64,000 nt of DNA from Macrotrachela quadricornifera (Eukaryota; Rotifera; Eurotatoria; Philodinida; Philodinidae), in contig JAJEKB010020632.1 in assembly GCA_022393335.1 (NCBI GenBank), positions 150,774 through 214,773 on the forward strand, written 5' to 3'. The position numbers were made by a program, and so were the translations under genes. The notes under the pieces are model-generated. The model made no database searches. It saw only the letters and a program-made list of their open reading frames with translations, and was not told the DNA's origin. Of the stretch, positions 24,571-36,403 are shown piece by piece. Position 1 is the stretch's first letter. The number at the start of each line of letters is the position of its first letter.

Positions 24571-26570
24571 TTAGCAAAATTAGTTTTTTCTTTTAATTGT
24601 AAAATATTGATCAACTTTTTTTTTTTATCATGTCAATAATTAATGTTTAAACTTAATATATACACTTGAGATTTGTACGAATTTCAGATGCTAAAAATTA
24701 AATCATATGTTTGTCTGATTAAATTAATTTAATAATAAAATTTATGATCAAAATAAAAATTCTACGATTAGAAAAGAATGAATTTTAACTATTTGATAAA
24801 GAATTTTATTTATAAAATATATTGTACTGCATAATATCATACTTATAGGAGATTACAGAAGTTTTATTTATTTAAATGATGTTCTATATTAGTCTGTAAA
24901 ATTATAAACTTTAATTAAAATCGAAAAATTTCACTTTCTTTTAAAGGTGTAAGTAATTTAAGGATTGATTAATTTTTTTTTCTTTAATATTTTCACATGG
25001 TTAGGTAATACTCGCCGAACTCTATGGAAATCTGTATATTGAAAAAATTTTTAAACCTTTTTTTACAGGGAAATCTTAGAAAAACTTACTAAATGAAATT
25101 TGAACTGTGCCTACGAGAAATGCATTAGTAGATCAGATTATTGGAAGAATGACTTCTTCATAGTCTTTTCTTAAAATTAGCTAATAGAACTTTTGAACGG
25201 TACCAACATATAGTTTTGTTGATTAATCATTGATTTGTCAACCAGAAGGGTTTAATAATCAGTTTGATTAGCATTGTACATCCATGTCATATTGCAAGTA
25301 TAGCATTGATTCATTGAAAATTTCAAATAATACTTTTAAATTTCGTTTGAATAAATATAAACTATATATATTTACCAATAATTTAAAAAAAACGGGTTGA
25401 TAAAGTTTAATAAAATCATAAAGCTATACGAAAAAACTTTTGTTTAATGAATATCCAGACAACTTGTATGTTTTCTTTAAATGACAGAATGATCAAATTT
25501 GAATACCAAACACATTATCACTGATCGAGCTTATTACATCTTCAAATTTCAATAATTATAACATACAACTAAAGTTCTTCTAAATAGATTCTGATATTCT
25601 ATATCAATATATAACTAAAAGTTTACAATATTTTCTACTCTTAGTTATCGTTGACTTCATTTCCACAATATCTAAACTAAACTTCAATTAGGAGATTTTG
25701 AAAATATAGGGTTTTGTATAAGACCAAAAATGGATATCAACAATGGTGCCAATGTCATTTGACCATGCACCACTCATGGTATAAATGTTCGACACAAATA
25801 CCACGATAGATTATTCACATAGTAATATTAGATTGTGTTCATATTTTATTTATAATTGTGAATATTCTTGCCGTTTAGAAAGTTCAAAAAGTGCACCTCA
25901 AATGAAAGATGCAACGCAAAGTGAAACATCTATTTCCATTTAACAAATGAGCAGCAGTTACTTAGAGATCATATTACACTAGGAAAGAATAATTTTTTAT
26001 TTTTTTTATATGCTGTATAACTATTTACAGCAGGAAAACGTAACGTCGAAGGAAGAATAAAGATATATTATTGAGAAATTGTATTCTAATGAAGAGGAAG
26101 ATTGCGTCAATGTTATTGATTTTGACATGAAATTAACTGTAAAGGTATGATTTTCAATAGAAACGATGATATATTTCATATGTTTGCTATGATTAACGAT
26201 GTTTTATTATCAATGAATTGTACGATCATATCATCTATTTTAATTGAAAACATTATGACTTATGCATCAGTTTCGTACGGATGAAATATTAATAGTTGAG
26301 TCTTACAGTATGAATACTAACTGTAGTTTATCATCATTGTTATTTTACATTCTTTCTATATCTTTCCATATGGCAAAATACATTTTCGTATACATTAAAG
26401 TAGAAATAAACGTATATATCAATAATTAACTGTATAAATGTTGTGTTTTGCATTGCATTCATATAGTAGTTAGAAAGAAAGAAAAGAAAAGAAAAGCAAA
26501 TATCAAGGGTTTACACTGATATATAGTTATGCATACACATATAGAATGACCAGCAAATCATTAAACAAAG
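24571..26570. other. Intergenic, nothing recognised
   Basis: Two kilobases of AT-rich sequence without a supported exon. A short stretch near 26088-26142 reads EEEDCVNVIDFDMKLTVK before a GTATGA donor-like site, but nothing upstream or downstream joins it in frame. Confidence 0.4.
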
Positions 26571-26990
26571 AAAATATTGAATATCTTTACCATATTTTGA
26601 ACGAATGGTCTGATATTTTTATCACTGATAGAGGAATAATCATAAGAGAAGCATTGATAAAAACTGTTTCTTAGGTACTACAACTAACTTCAACAAAAAA
26701 CTATAATCTTTCATGAGCTATAAAAAAACCAATATATTTATTCGATTTATTACTCTTTGTACGCTGAAATTCCTAGCTATAAAACCGAATGAATTTACTG
26801 AGATCATTACAATATCGGTTTTTATAATCTCTGAAAGATTATAGTTTTTTTTATTAAATCTAGTTATAGTACTTAAAAAAACAGTTTTTACCAATGCTTT
26901 TATTATGACAATGAGCTCTGAATGCCCCTCTATCGACGATAAAAATCTAAGCCTATTAGATCAAAATATGGCGGAAATATACAATTTTCA
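26571..26990. mobile_element. 420-bp imperfect palindromic element
   Basis: The left arm (about 26571-26735) is matched in reverse complement by the right arm (about 26810-26990). Examples are 'gataaaaactgttt' against 'aaacagtttttacc', 'aaaactataatctttca' against 'tgaaagattatagttttt', and 'ccatattttga' against 'tcaaaatatgg'. Boundaries are approximate and I do not see a clear target duplication. It is non-coding and fold-back by structure. Confidence 0.6.
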
Positions 26991-27672
26991 TCCTTACCCT
27001 TAAGATGCTATAAGAAGCAAGAGAAAGAAACTATACGATTTGATGGCAACATTGAAAAAAATTCATCGGCACAATTACTGTCAATATATCACTACATTCT
27101 TTAAAATCATTATCTCTCAAAAAGACAAATACAATATTCTTTTTCACTCTTTATTCTTGAATTCTTCAACATTCATTCATTTGTTTTCTTATTTATAGTA
27201 TACTTTTTTGTTCATATTCAATAAATAATCATAAAGAATTCAAAATGTTTTTTTTCTTGTATAGTTTTATTGGGTTTTGCTTGAACCTATAATACCGTAA
27301 TATTTATTTGAATGAAAAAATGTCTGTCTAAAATTGTCGATTGAATTATTTCATATCTTAGATTAGATATATTTTTGAAATCACTCTTTATTCTTCTTAA
27401 TTAATCCGAAAAAAAATGCAAAATTTATAATAAAATACATAAGTTTGTATTCAAAAAGTTTATAGTTATTAGTACTTGTGAACATGGTCATATTCTACTA
27501 GAACAGCCATATTGATGGTAAAAGTTCTCTACTAAAACTTTTTTTCCTTCTGTACTATTCTATTGGCAGATAGATTATTCAATCATATACTTATCTTCAC
27601 CAAATATAAATAACTACAATGGTATGATAAAAGACTTCTTGTTTTTCATTTTTATAATCTGATATTCATAAA
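26991..27672. other. Upstream region of BCS1L
   Basis: No gene. AT-rich, with no clear TATA or GC block. It presumably contains the BCS1L promoter and leader. Confidence 0.4.
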
Positions 27673-30260
27673 ATGTTGTCAGATTTATTAGCATCACTTT
27701 CATCAAATCCATACTTTGGTGCTGGTGCTGGTTTAATTGGTATTGGTACAGCATTAGCTGTACTTCGTCGTTCATCTCAATATGGTTTAATATATTTTCG
27801 TCGTCAATTTATGATAACACTTGAAGTACCAAATAATGATATAAGTTATACATGGTTATTACAATGGATATCACATCAATTACGTGATTCAAGTCGTCAT
27901 TTAAGTGCTCGTACAACATTAATAAAAAATGATGATCCATCATCACGTATACAAGCATCATATACATTTGTTCCATCAGTTGGTACACATTATTTTCGTT
28001 ATAAAGGAAAATTTATTAAAGTTGAACGTACACGTGAACAAATGATTAATTCAGGTGTACCATTTGAATCTGTACAATTAACAGCATTTGGACAAGATCG
28101 ACAAATTTATATAGATATGTTAGAAAAAGCTCGTGATGCAGCATTATTAGCTAATGAAGGAAAAACACTTGTTTATATTCCAACAAGTGAGTGAAAGAAC
28201 AAATTTAATATCAATAACAAAATTAGTTTAGTTAATGAATGGCGTGTTTTTGGTCATCCAAGACGTAAAAGACCATTGAATTCCGTTATACTTGATAAAG
28301 GAATTCTTCAAAATTTAATAACTGATGTTGAACATTTTCTTTCACATCCTCATTGGTATATTGATCGTGGTATACCTTATCGACGTGGTTATCTTCTATA
28401 TGGACCACCTGGTTCAGGAAAAACATCTGCTATTATGGCTTTAGCAGGTTTTTTTTGTTTTTTTTAATTTATTCAATTTTTGAAATTTTTACTTTAGGAC
28501 ATTTTGATTTAAGCATTAGTACACTTAATTTAAGTCAAGGTACAATGACTGATGATCGTTTACAACAATTATTAAGTAATGTACCTGAAGAAAGTATTAT
28601 TTTATTAGAAGATATTGATGCTGCAACAGTTGGTAGACATTATGAAAAAGAAGGTTAATAATTAAAACTAAATTAGTTTTTGTTTTTATTTTAAAATATA
28701 TATATATAAATTGATTTTTATTTAAAGATCATATACGATATCAAGGTATGAAACCATTAACATTAAGTGGTTTATTAAATGCACTTGATGGAGTTATTTC
28801 AACTGAAGGTCGAATTATATTTATGACAACAAATTTTATTGAACGGTATTATTTATAGATTGATTATATTATTTTTATTCAGTTTGTTGTATTAATATTG
28901 AACCTCAAAACCTTTCTTGACTTGATACAATTGGATAAAATATAGATTTTTATAGCTTTAATTAAATTTACATCAAATTTTGCAAGTAGATTTTTTGCGA
29001 AAAGTAATACAAACTACCGGGGACAGAATTAATGCGACACATATTTTTGAAAGATGTTTTCATTAACGGCCAATCACAAAAGATGTGAGTTTTTCAGAAA
29101 TTTTTTCGTCTATAGGGCTTTGCGCTGATCATTTTGCTGGATAATATATTCAAACTTACTAAATAAATAATGACATCACAGTCAAAATACTCAAAACTTA
29201 CGACTGCTCGTGACCACTGCTGAGTAGTAAGTCAGATTTTTGAGTATTCTGAGCCAAGGTCCGTTATTTATTCAGTAAGTTTAAATATGCTTTTTACCAA
29301 AATGATCAGCGGAAGGAGCCCTACAAAGCTCTATAGATGAAAAAAATATCTGAAAAATTCATATCTTTTGTCATTAGCCATTAATGAAAATATCTATCAA
29401 AAATATGTGTCGTGTTAATTTTGTCCCCGATAGAAACTTCGTTTTTTATTAGTACAAAAATGAAGCAATGTTTCATATCAAGATTCATTTTTCTTCTTAA
29501 ACTCAAATCCGCTTTACTTAGTATTTTTTGTACTAGAAAATATGATAGATCTTTCTCGTCCATGGTTGTCAATAATTTTCGAGAATGAAAAGGGTTAAAG
29601 TTTTTCATGAATGTGACAGTTGGAAAGTCAAATAGATAACAGAATTTTGCTCTCGAAAACAATTAATCATTAATGAAATACTTTTTACGCTAAATTTCAA
29701 AAAAATATAGTGAGCTACGACATAGTTTTATAAAAAGATAATTTAATGTCTCATTGCAGTCGCCAAGTTTGACTTCAGCTTCAATATTAGTCCTAGTCTA
29801 TCTGCGAGGTTTACAAGAACAAAACTATCCAACAGAAGTCACTGCCTATCTGCCCAAAGTACTGAAAACCAATTTCTACCATAAAAACATTTAGCAAATA
29901 GACAATTAGGAAATTTTTGCAGAAATATTCAAAAAGCAGAGGAACATACAGCTTAATTAAATAAACAATAAAAATTCTTTTTTTTAATTTAGTCTTGATC
30001 CTGCACTTATTCGTCCTGGTCGTGTTGATTTTAAACAATATATAGGTCCATTAACTCCTTATCAAGTTGAACATATGTTAATTCGTTTTTATCCTGAATT
30101 AACTCATGATGAAATTAAACAATTTCTTAATTATATAAAAGATGTATCAAATAATTATACAAAAGAATTAAGTGCAGCACAATTACAAGGATTTTTTATG
30201 CATAATAAACAATCAATAAAACATATTTTCGATAATATTAATCAATTATATTCTTTATAA
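27673..30260 (+). CDS. BCS1L: Mitochondrial AAA chaperone BCS1
   Basis: Five exons: 27673-28186, 28232-28447, 28498-28653, 28728-28845 and 29993-30260. They make 424 codons (423 aa), like human BCS1L at about 420. The N-terminus has the family start ([20 protein letters not shown], one membrane helix) followed by the internal import signal region and the BCS1-N domain (through about 171). The AAA domain shows Walker A GPPGSGKT (229-236), Walker [11 protein letters not shown] (about 276-285), the sensor region IIFMTTN and the [13 protein letters not shown] segment with the arginine finger. Known role: an inner-membrane AAA machine that moves the folded Rieske Fe-S protein into respiratory complex III. 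Introns 1-3 are 45-74 bp; intron 4 (1,147 bp) is enlarged and carries an inserted MITE. The gene ends 35 bp from the convergent PGAM5 gene. Confidence 0.96.
29017..29430. mobile_element. 414-bp fold-back MITE inside BCS1L intron 4
   Basis: Long imperfect terminal inverted repeats of about 95 bp. The left begins CCGGGGACAGAATTAATGCG; the right, read on the other strand, begins TCGGGGACAAAATTAACACG, and both continue with ACACATATTTTTGA. TA is present outside each end (29015-29016 and 29431-29432). The central part is also self-complementary ('ctactcagcagtgg...gctcgtgaccactgctgagtag'). It has no coding capacity and sits in the sense-neutral intron space of BCS1L. Confidence 0.85.
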
Positions 30261-30264
30261 TTGA

Positions 30265-30270
30265 AATAAA
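30265..30270 (+). other. BCS1L polyadenylation signal AATAAA
   Basis: A canonical AATAAA begins 4 nt after the BCS1L stop and is followed by a T-rich tract. Cleavage downstream would fall within the last exon of the convergent PGAM5 gene, so the two 3' ends probably overlap. Confidence 0.6.
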
Positions 30271-30295
30271 TATATCTTTTTTTTTTTCATTTTGT

Positions 30296-31311
30296 TTAAC
30301 GAAGACATGAAATAAATAAACGTATACAACAACCTTCTCTTTGTATACCTTTTACACCATTTACATCAATATGAATATATTTATGTTCATTTATACGTGA
30401 TTGTCCTATTGGAAGATATATTTCCCACATTGTTAAAAGTTCAATTGGAATAAAATCATGTTTATATGCATAATCAACAATAACATTTGTTTGATTAACA
30501 ATAATATGCTAAATATAAAAAAAAGAGAAGAATAGAAATAAAATAATAATAATAATAAAAAAAATATCTTTTAACTGTAATTGAAGCATTAAATGCAATA
30601 GATTTATCTGGTTGAATCATTGTAAGTAATTCAATACAATGAGCAATTATATTTCTATGTGCAATTATTATTTCAAATGTTGTTCTAGAATGTTTTTTTA
30701 AACGAAAATAATCACGTTTTAATGCATGCCAATTACCTTAAATTATATGAAAGATGTTTCTTTTTTTTTATTAATTAAAAAAACACACATATACCTTCAA
30801 TTAAAAAACTTAATAATAAATTTTGTTCACGAAAATCAGTATCAATTGAAAAATATTCTATATCAATTTTTTTCATTAATTTTAATTGTTTATATATAAT
30901 TGTTGCTGTTTCACGTGTTCGAATCACTTTAAAAATAAATGAAAAAAAAAAATTTTTTTTAATTTTAAAATTATTTTTCTTTTTTTTTTTACTATCAGAA
31001 TGTGTTAATGAATCAAATAAAACATTATCAGGTAATTGTGATATAAGAAAATTAGCTGCATACCAAGCTTGTTTTTGTCCTTTAAATGTTAAATGTCCAT
31101 CAGATTGTGTACGTCGTCGTTGATATTGACCATGACGAACAAGAAATAAATGGCGAACTGGTTTTGTATAATTATCACTTAATATTGATTGATTATCATC
31201 AGTTAAACTTTTATTTGATAAACTTGTTGTACTACTATCACTTGTTACTGTTGTTTCAGTATTTGTATTTGTATTAAAAGATCGTTTATGTCGTTTAATT
31301 AGAAATGACAT
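30296..31311 (-). CDS. PGAM5: PGAM5-like histidine phosphatase
   Basis: Four exons on the minus strand: 31311-30993, 30926-30795, 30736-30576 and 30508-30296, giving 275 codons (274 aa). The phosphoglycerate-mutase-type fold is clear: the catalytic RHG motif in HLFLVRHGQY (His60), then HLTFKGQKQA, SDMIRTRETATII with the phosphate-pocket Arg at the exon 1/2 junction, and the second catalytic His in FEIIIAHRNIIAH (about His177). The RHGQY plus SDMIRTRET pattern is closest to PGAM5, a mitochondrial Ser/Thr phosphatase in mitophagy and cell death. Unlike vertebrate PGAM5 I see no N-terminal membrane helix: the first 50 residues are basic and then Ser/Thr/Asn-rich, so location is open. Another UBASH3/PGAM-like phosphatase is the alternative. 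The start is 90 bp after the CFAP157 stop on the same strand. Confidence 0.8.
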
Positions 31312-31401
31312 AATAATTGATGAAAATTAAGCGCTTTCTTTATTATTATTATTAAAAAAAAAACAAGGAAATTACAGAAAAATAAAACAAAAAATTTTTC
31401 A
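31312..31401 (-). promoter_or_regulatory. 90-bp gap between CFAP157 stop and PGAM5 start
   Basis: On the minus strand this gap holds a T-rich tract and then AATAATAATAATAAAG, which contains AATAAA and ends in an AG about 36 nt before the PGAM5 ATG. That layout would fit a poly(A) signal and a 3' splice acceptor side by side, as in trans-spliced operons, but could equally be a very short promoter. Confidence 0.35.
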
Positions 31402-34400
31402 TTAAGTTTTTTTTATATTTGATGGTACAATTCCTAAATCACCAAGACAATAATGAGTATTAGTTTTTATTAATGAATCTGTTTGACTAAGAAGAATAAA
31501 TATATATATATATATAAATTAAAAAATATTAATATTTACATTCGATGTAGACCTAATCTTGATCCAGGAAAAATTCCTTTGGAAAAAGATGATTGGTTTT
31601 TGAATAATAAACCATTATGTTCCAAATGATGTGATGTTAAAAGAAGTGATAATAATTGTTCAAGCATTTCATTACGTTGTTCAATTTTTACTGTTTCATT
31701 ATTATCATTTTGACCCTTAGTATATTAGAGAAATATAGATCACATTTATTACAATATATTATGCAAGTACAAATATTGTTTGGACTGGATGACCGTATTT
31801 TATATGTCATATATATTTATATATCGGGATGACTGTATTTTATACATCATATGTATATATATATATATGCTCATTCATATCGAGAGAGAAATAAAAAAAA
31901 ATAGATGGTATGAAGTATTATATGCATACTTTATTTTTTGTAAGTTGGTAAGTTTGCTATTATGTCGATTAGTTATACTCAAACGATATATTTTTTTTCA
32001 TTTTATTATATGTTAAATAGACATGAATTGTATGATTAATATTTTTCTTATTTTCAGAAAAAAATTATTTTTATGTTTCATTAATTATATTTGAGAAATT
32101 CGATTTCTTTTTTGCTTAAGAAAATTATTCAGATTTGTTGTTTAATAAGTTAGATATGGTTGTTTATATTTATTGTTCTACATAATTGAAAAATGTAGGA
32201 ATTTAACCTGGATTCCTTTGTTCACATAAGTCGTATATAATTAGCATTTTATTAGAAAGGTATGTGTGAAATTTTGCTTATTTGTATCCAATAGAAATAT
32301 ATACGAAATGTCGCTGTATTTCATAAATGAATTTTCGGTTCTCCTTCGGATAAACGATACTTTTACACCATTGGTTGAATTTACAAGGCACATCAATATG
32401 AGGGTATCAAAGAATATGATGCCGCTGTGTCGTTGATCTGAAGTATCTATAATTTTCAGTATTTAAGATGTTTTATAAAACAATTCATTCTTTTAAATCT
32501 ATGAAAAATTCGTCTTATTCATTTTCTGATGGATCGATATTATGGTAAAGTATATACAAAATGATTCGACCTAGATTGTCTAAACAATAAAGTAACCTTA
32601 TGACTGTACTCATTTCGATTATTTTTGAAATATGAAACTCAATGTATGCTTTCTCTCACATAGATATTTGTTTTTCATGTATATCGAGATTTTTGACCTT
32701 ATATATAAATAACAAAGATTTGTTATCTTATCGTTATCATATTTCTCGTATTCTGTAAATAGTAATAATCTTTTAAATATACTTGTACAACATCAGCAAT
32801 TGATATTGCTGCTTGATGAATAATATTTTTTAATATATAATTTTCTTCTTTAAAATTTTTTATTTCAATAGATTCCTCTTTTTGTTGATTAGATTTTTCT
32901 TCATGAATAAATCTATTTAATAGAACAACATATCAAAAAATAATCTTTTCATTTTTTTTTGAAAACTTACGATTGTTTATCTATGGTTTGAGTAGGTATA
33001 ATCATTTGATTAATAGTATTATTCTTTTGTTCTTTACATTGTTTTAATTTATTAGATAATATTTGTATAATCTAAATAAATAAAAAATAAGAAGAAAAAA
33101 AAAATCATTTTAGTTTCTCTTACATTTTCTGTTGTTAAATATTTTTTTGCTGCTTGTATTTGTACATCTTCTAAAATTGAAATAGTTCTTGTTAAATGTT
33201 GATTATCTTTTGTATATTTTTGATTAATTTCAATAGATTTTTCTAATTGATTTGATAAATAATCAATTTGATTATTTAAATAAAAATTTTCATGTATAAC
33301 ACGTTTTATTGTATTTGATATTTGATTATTTGTATTATGATGAAATTCAATAGCTAAATCATTTAAATATTGTATAGCTTCATTTTTTAATCTAAGGAAA
33401 ATACAAAAAAAAAATAAAATATATTTTGAATAATAAAATAAACCTATTTTTAAAAATAATTAAAGCAATTTCCATTTGTTCTAAAGATTTTTTATAAGTA
33501 TCTTCTTTTTTTAAAATTAAATTTTTTAATTCATCTATTGTTTTTTCCATTGTTTGACGTTGATATTTAAATTCTTCTAATGCAAGTAAACGTGTTTCTT
33601 AAGGAAAAATAAATAAATAAATATTTTTATTTCTAAATATAATTTAATAATTACTAAGTAACATATTATCATTTTCAAGTTTTTCAATTTCTAATTGAGA
33701 TTTTTCTTTTAGATCTTGTAATGTTTTTTCAAATAAATCTTTTTCATTATCTTTTGCTTGTTGTAAACCAATTAAACGATCATTTAAATCAAATACTTGT
33801 TCATTACGTACTTCAAGTTGTTTTTTTAAATAAGTTGATATATCAGATTTATCTTTAAGTAATATTTCAAATTGATCACCATATGAACGACACATTAATT
33901 CAAGTTCATCACATCGTTTTTGATATCTAAACGAAAAATCATGCTTTTATTTTTTTTTTTACTTTAGATTTTTTTTTTAATATAATGTATCGAATATTTA
34001 TTCGTCGTAGTTCAAGTTATGCAAGTGCATATCGATCAAGTATTGAACATCCAGATAGATTTTGGAGTGAACAAGCTCAAAAAATTTCTTGGTTTAAAAA
34101 ATGGAACAAAGTTCATGATAAAAATAATCTTGTTAAACCTCATTGGTATCAAGGTGGTCTACTTAATATGTCATATAATTGTCTTGATCGTCATATTTCA
34201 AAACATGGTGATCAAACAGCTATTATACATGATTCAGCTATGACTGGTAAAATATCTCATGTAACATATACAGAACTTCTTAAAGAAGTTAAAAGATTAG
34301 CTAATGTTTTAAGTCAAAAATATAATGTTAAAAAAGGTGATGTCGTATTAATTTATATGCCAATGATACCAGAAGCTATTGTTGCAATGTTAGCTTGTGC

Positions 34401-36403
34401 TCGTATTGGTGCTATACATAATCTTGTATTTGGTGGTTTTAGTGCTAGTGAATTATCTGTTAGAATAAAACATTCAGAACCTAAAGTTTTAATTTCTGGT
34501 AAGAAAATAAAATAATTTAATTAGAAATATTTTTATTTGTTTAAGTAAATGTTGGTTTTGAACCTCAACGTACAATTAATTATAAAACAATTGTTGATGA
34601 AGCTATTAAAAAAAGTGGGATAAGTAATGATTCATTAAAATGTATTATATTTAATCGACCAGAAGAAAAATCAGCTGATTTAATATCTGGAAGAGATCGA
34701 GATTGGAATGATGTTATGGCTAGTGGACAGAATAATTGTGATTGTGAATCTGTTGATGCAAATCATCCACTTTATTTGCTTTATACATCAGGTAGAAAAT
34801 TTAATAATGATTTTATAAAAAAAATAACAAAAGAAAAATTTATTTAAGGTACAACGGGTACTCCAAAAGCTATTGTTCGTCCAACTGGTGGTTATGCTGT
34901 AGCATTACAATGGACAATGAAATATTTATATAATATTCATCCTGGAGAAGTTTGGTGGTCTGCTGCAGATCTTGGATGGGTAAAATTTTCTTATTTTTTT
35001 TATTAAAACTTTTTATTTTTTTATTTTCTAAAGGTTGTTGGTCATTCATATGGATGTTATGGTCCATTATTAAATGGATCAACAACTGTTATATATGAAG
35101 GAAAACCAGTTGGTACACCAGATGCTTCAGCATTTTTTCGTCTTATTCATGATCATAAAGTTGTTAGTTCATTTTGGTCTCCAACAGCTTTACGAGTAAT
35201 TCGTCAAAATGATCCTGATAATAAATATTCAACAAAATATAAATTAGATCATTTTCGTGCTTTATTTGTAGCTGGTGAACATTGTGATAGAGATACATTA
35301 TTATGGGCAAGAAAAATATTTCATAAAAAACCTGTTATTGATCATTATTGGCAAACAGAAACAGGAACACCTATTACAGCTGTTTGTTTAGGTTTTGAAA
35401 AACATCCAGTAAGAAAAATAAGATAGAATAAAAAATTTAATTTAATTTTTTTTTTGTTAAGAATCTTGGTCCACCTGGTTGTGCAGGATTACCATGTCCT
35501 GGTTATGATTTACATTTATTTTCTTCAAATAAACAATCAGATGAAGAAGATGAATGTTCAAATAGTGAATTAGGTCGTCTTGTAGCTAAACTTCCATTAC
35601 CTCCAGGATGTTTTTCAACATTATGGAAAAATGAGAAACTTTTTCATGAAACTTATTTTACAAAATATCCAGGTTATTATGATACAATGGATGTTGCTAT
35701 ACGAACAGAAGATGGTTTTATTGAAACATCAGCACGTGCTGATGATGTATTAAATGTTGCTGGACATCGTCTATCAAGTGGACATATTGAACAAGCTATT
35801 GTTGAATCTGGAAAAATATCAGAATGTGCTGTTATTGGTTTAAATGATGAAGTTAAAGGACAAATACCACTCGCTTTTGTTGTATTAAATAAAAATGAAG
35901 AAAATAGCGAGTATGTTATTTTTTTCTTTTTGAATTCTCAATTATTTCTTCTTTTTTTGTTTTTATTATTTTTAAAGTCCTCAAAGCATTGAAAAAGCTA
36001 TCGTAGATATTGTTCGACAAGAAATAGGTCCTGTAGCTGCATTTAAAAAATTTGTTGCTGTTAAACGTTTACCAAAAACACGTTCAGGAAAAATTGCACG
36101 AAATACATTAAATGCTTTACTTAATGGTAAAACATTTCGTATTCCAAGTACAATTGAAGATCCAACTGTATATGATGATTTACGTGATGAACTTACACAA
36201 GCTGGTTATAAAAAACTTGGTGAAATAGAAAAAAATTAAACATACTTAATTAAACGTAATTCTAATGAATTAATTTCATTTAAATAAAATTCTTTTTGTT
36301 CTTGTGTTATAGTAGGTAAAATTGTCAAAGAATTATCATGAACATTTTTCTTTTTTTTTAACTTGTTATTGTTTTTTTTATTCGATTTTTTTGATGATAA
36401 CAT
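31402..36403 (-). CDS. CFAP157: Cilia- and flagella-associated protein 157
   Basis: Eight exons on the minus strand: 36403-36246, 33926-33655, 33597-33444, 33391-33124, 33071-32971, 32912-32783, 31715-31540 and 31486-31402. They sum to 448 codons (447 aa). The protein is coiled coil almost throughout. Family landmarks occur in order: a Lys-rich N-terminus, KEFYLNEINSLELRLIK joined across intron 1 to YQKRCDELELM, then FEILLKDKSDISTYLKKQL and DLNDRLIGLQQAKDNEKDLF, EFHHNTNNQISNTIKRVIHE, and near the C-terminus YCLGDLGIVPS, matching the conserved GDLGLVP of CFAP157. Known role: basal-body/axoneme factor needed for flagellar structure in mouse sperm; here motile cilia are likelier. Intron 1 (2,319 bp) contains the entire ACSS3 gene on the other strand; intron 6 (1,067 bp) holds only AT-rich sequence with a small duplicated (TA)-rich block near 31785-31865. 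Confidence 0.9.
33945..33967 (+). promoter_or_regulatory. Acceptor-like polypyrimidine tract before ACSS3 start
   Basis: A run of T followed by ACTTTAG ends 17 nt before the ACSS3 ATG. With only 58 bp between the ACSS3 start and the CFAP157 exon on the other strand, there is little room for a leader. The tract has the form of a 3' splice acceptor and may receive a spliced leader or an unseen 5' exon. Confidence 0.35.
33985..36239 (+). CDS. ACSS3: Acyl-CoA synthetase short-chain family member 3
   Basis: Six exons: 33985-34498, 34546-34791, 34849-34979, 35034-35408, 35462-35910 and 35978-36239. They total 659 codons (658 aa), near human ACSS3 (686). The N-terminus MYRIFIRRSSSYASAYRSS is basic, Ser-rich and acid-free, as in mitochondrial presequences. 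The ACS N-terminal domain follows (HPDRFWSEQAQKISWFKKW). The AMP-binding P-loop YTSGTTGTPKA is at about 251-261, WWSAADLGWVVGHSY and YWQTETG follow, and the hinge/C-terminal domain ends with TRSGKIAR, whose Lys610 is the conserved catalytic and acetylation-regulated residue. Known reaction: propionate (or acetate) + ATP + CoA to acyl-CoA, AMP and PPi in the mitochondrial matrix. The gene lies wholly within CFAP157 intron 1 on the opposite strand; its stop ends just 6 bp short of that gene's first exon. Confidence 0.95.
36283..36288 (+). other. Candidate ACSS3 polyadenylation signal inside CFAP157 exon 1
   Basis: AATAAA lies 43 nt after the ACSS3 stop and within the antisense of CFAP157 coding exon 1 (36246-36403). 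If used, the ACSS3 3' UTR and the CFAP157 5' coding sequence are transcribed from the same DNA on opposite strands. Confidence 0.5.

Noticed and set aside
29381..30038. 93- and 75-codon minus-strand frames inside BCS1L intron 4
   Set aside because: The first starts in the MITE arm; neither has splice partners or a recognisable family.
33644..33895. CFAP157 starting at ATG 33895
   Set aside because: An upstream exon at 36246-36403 joins in phase and restores the conserved N-terminal segment, so 33895 is internal.
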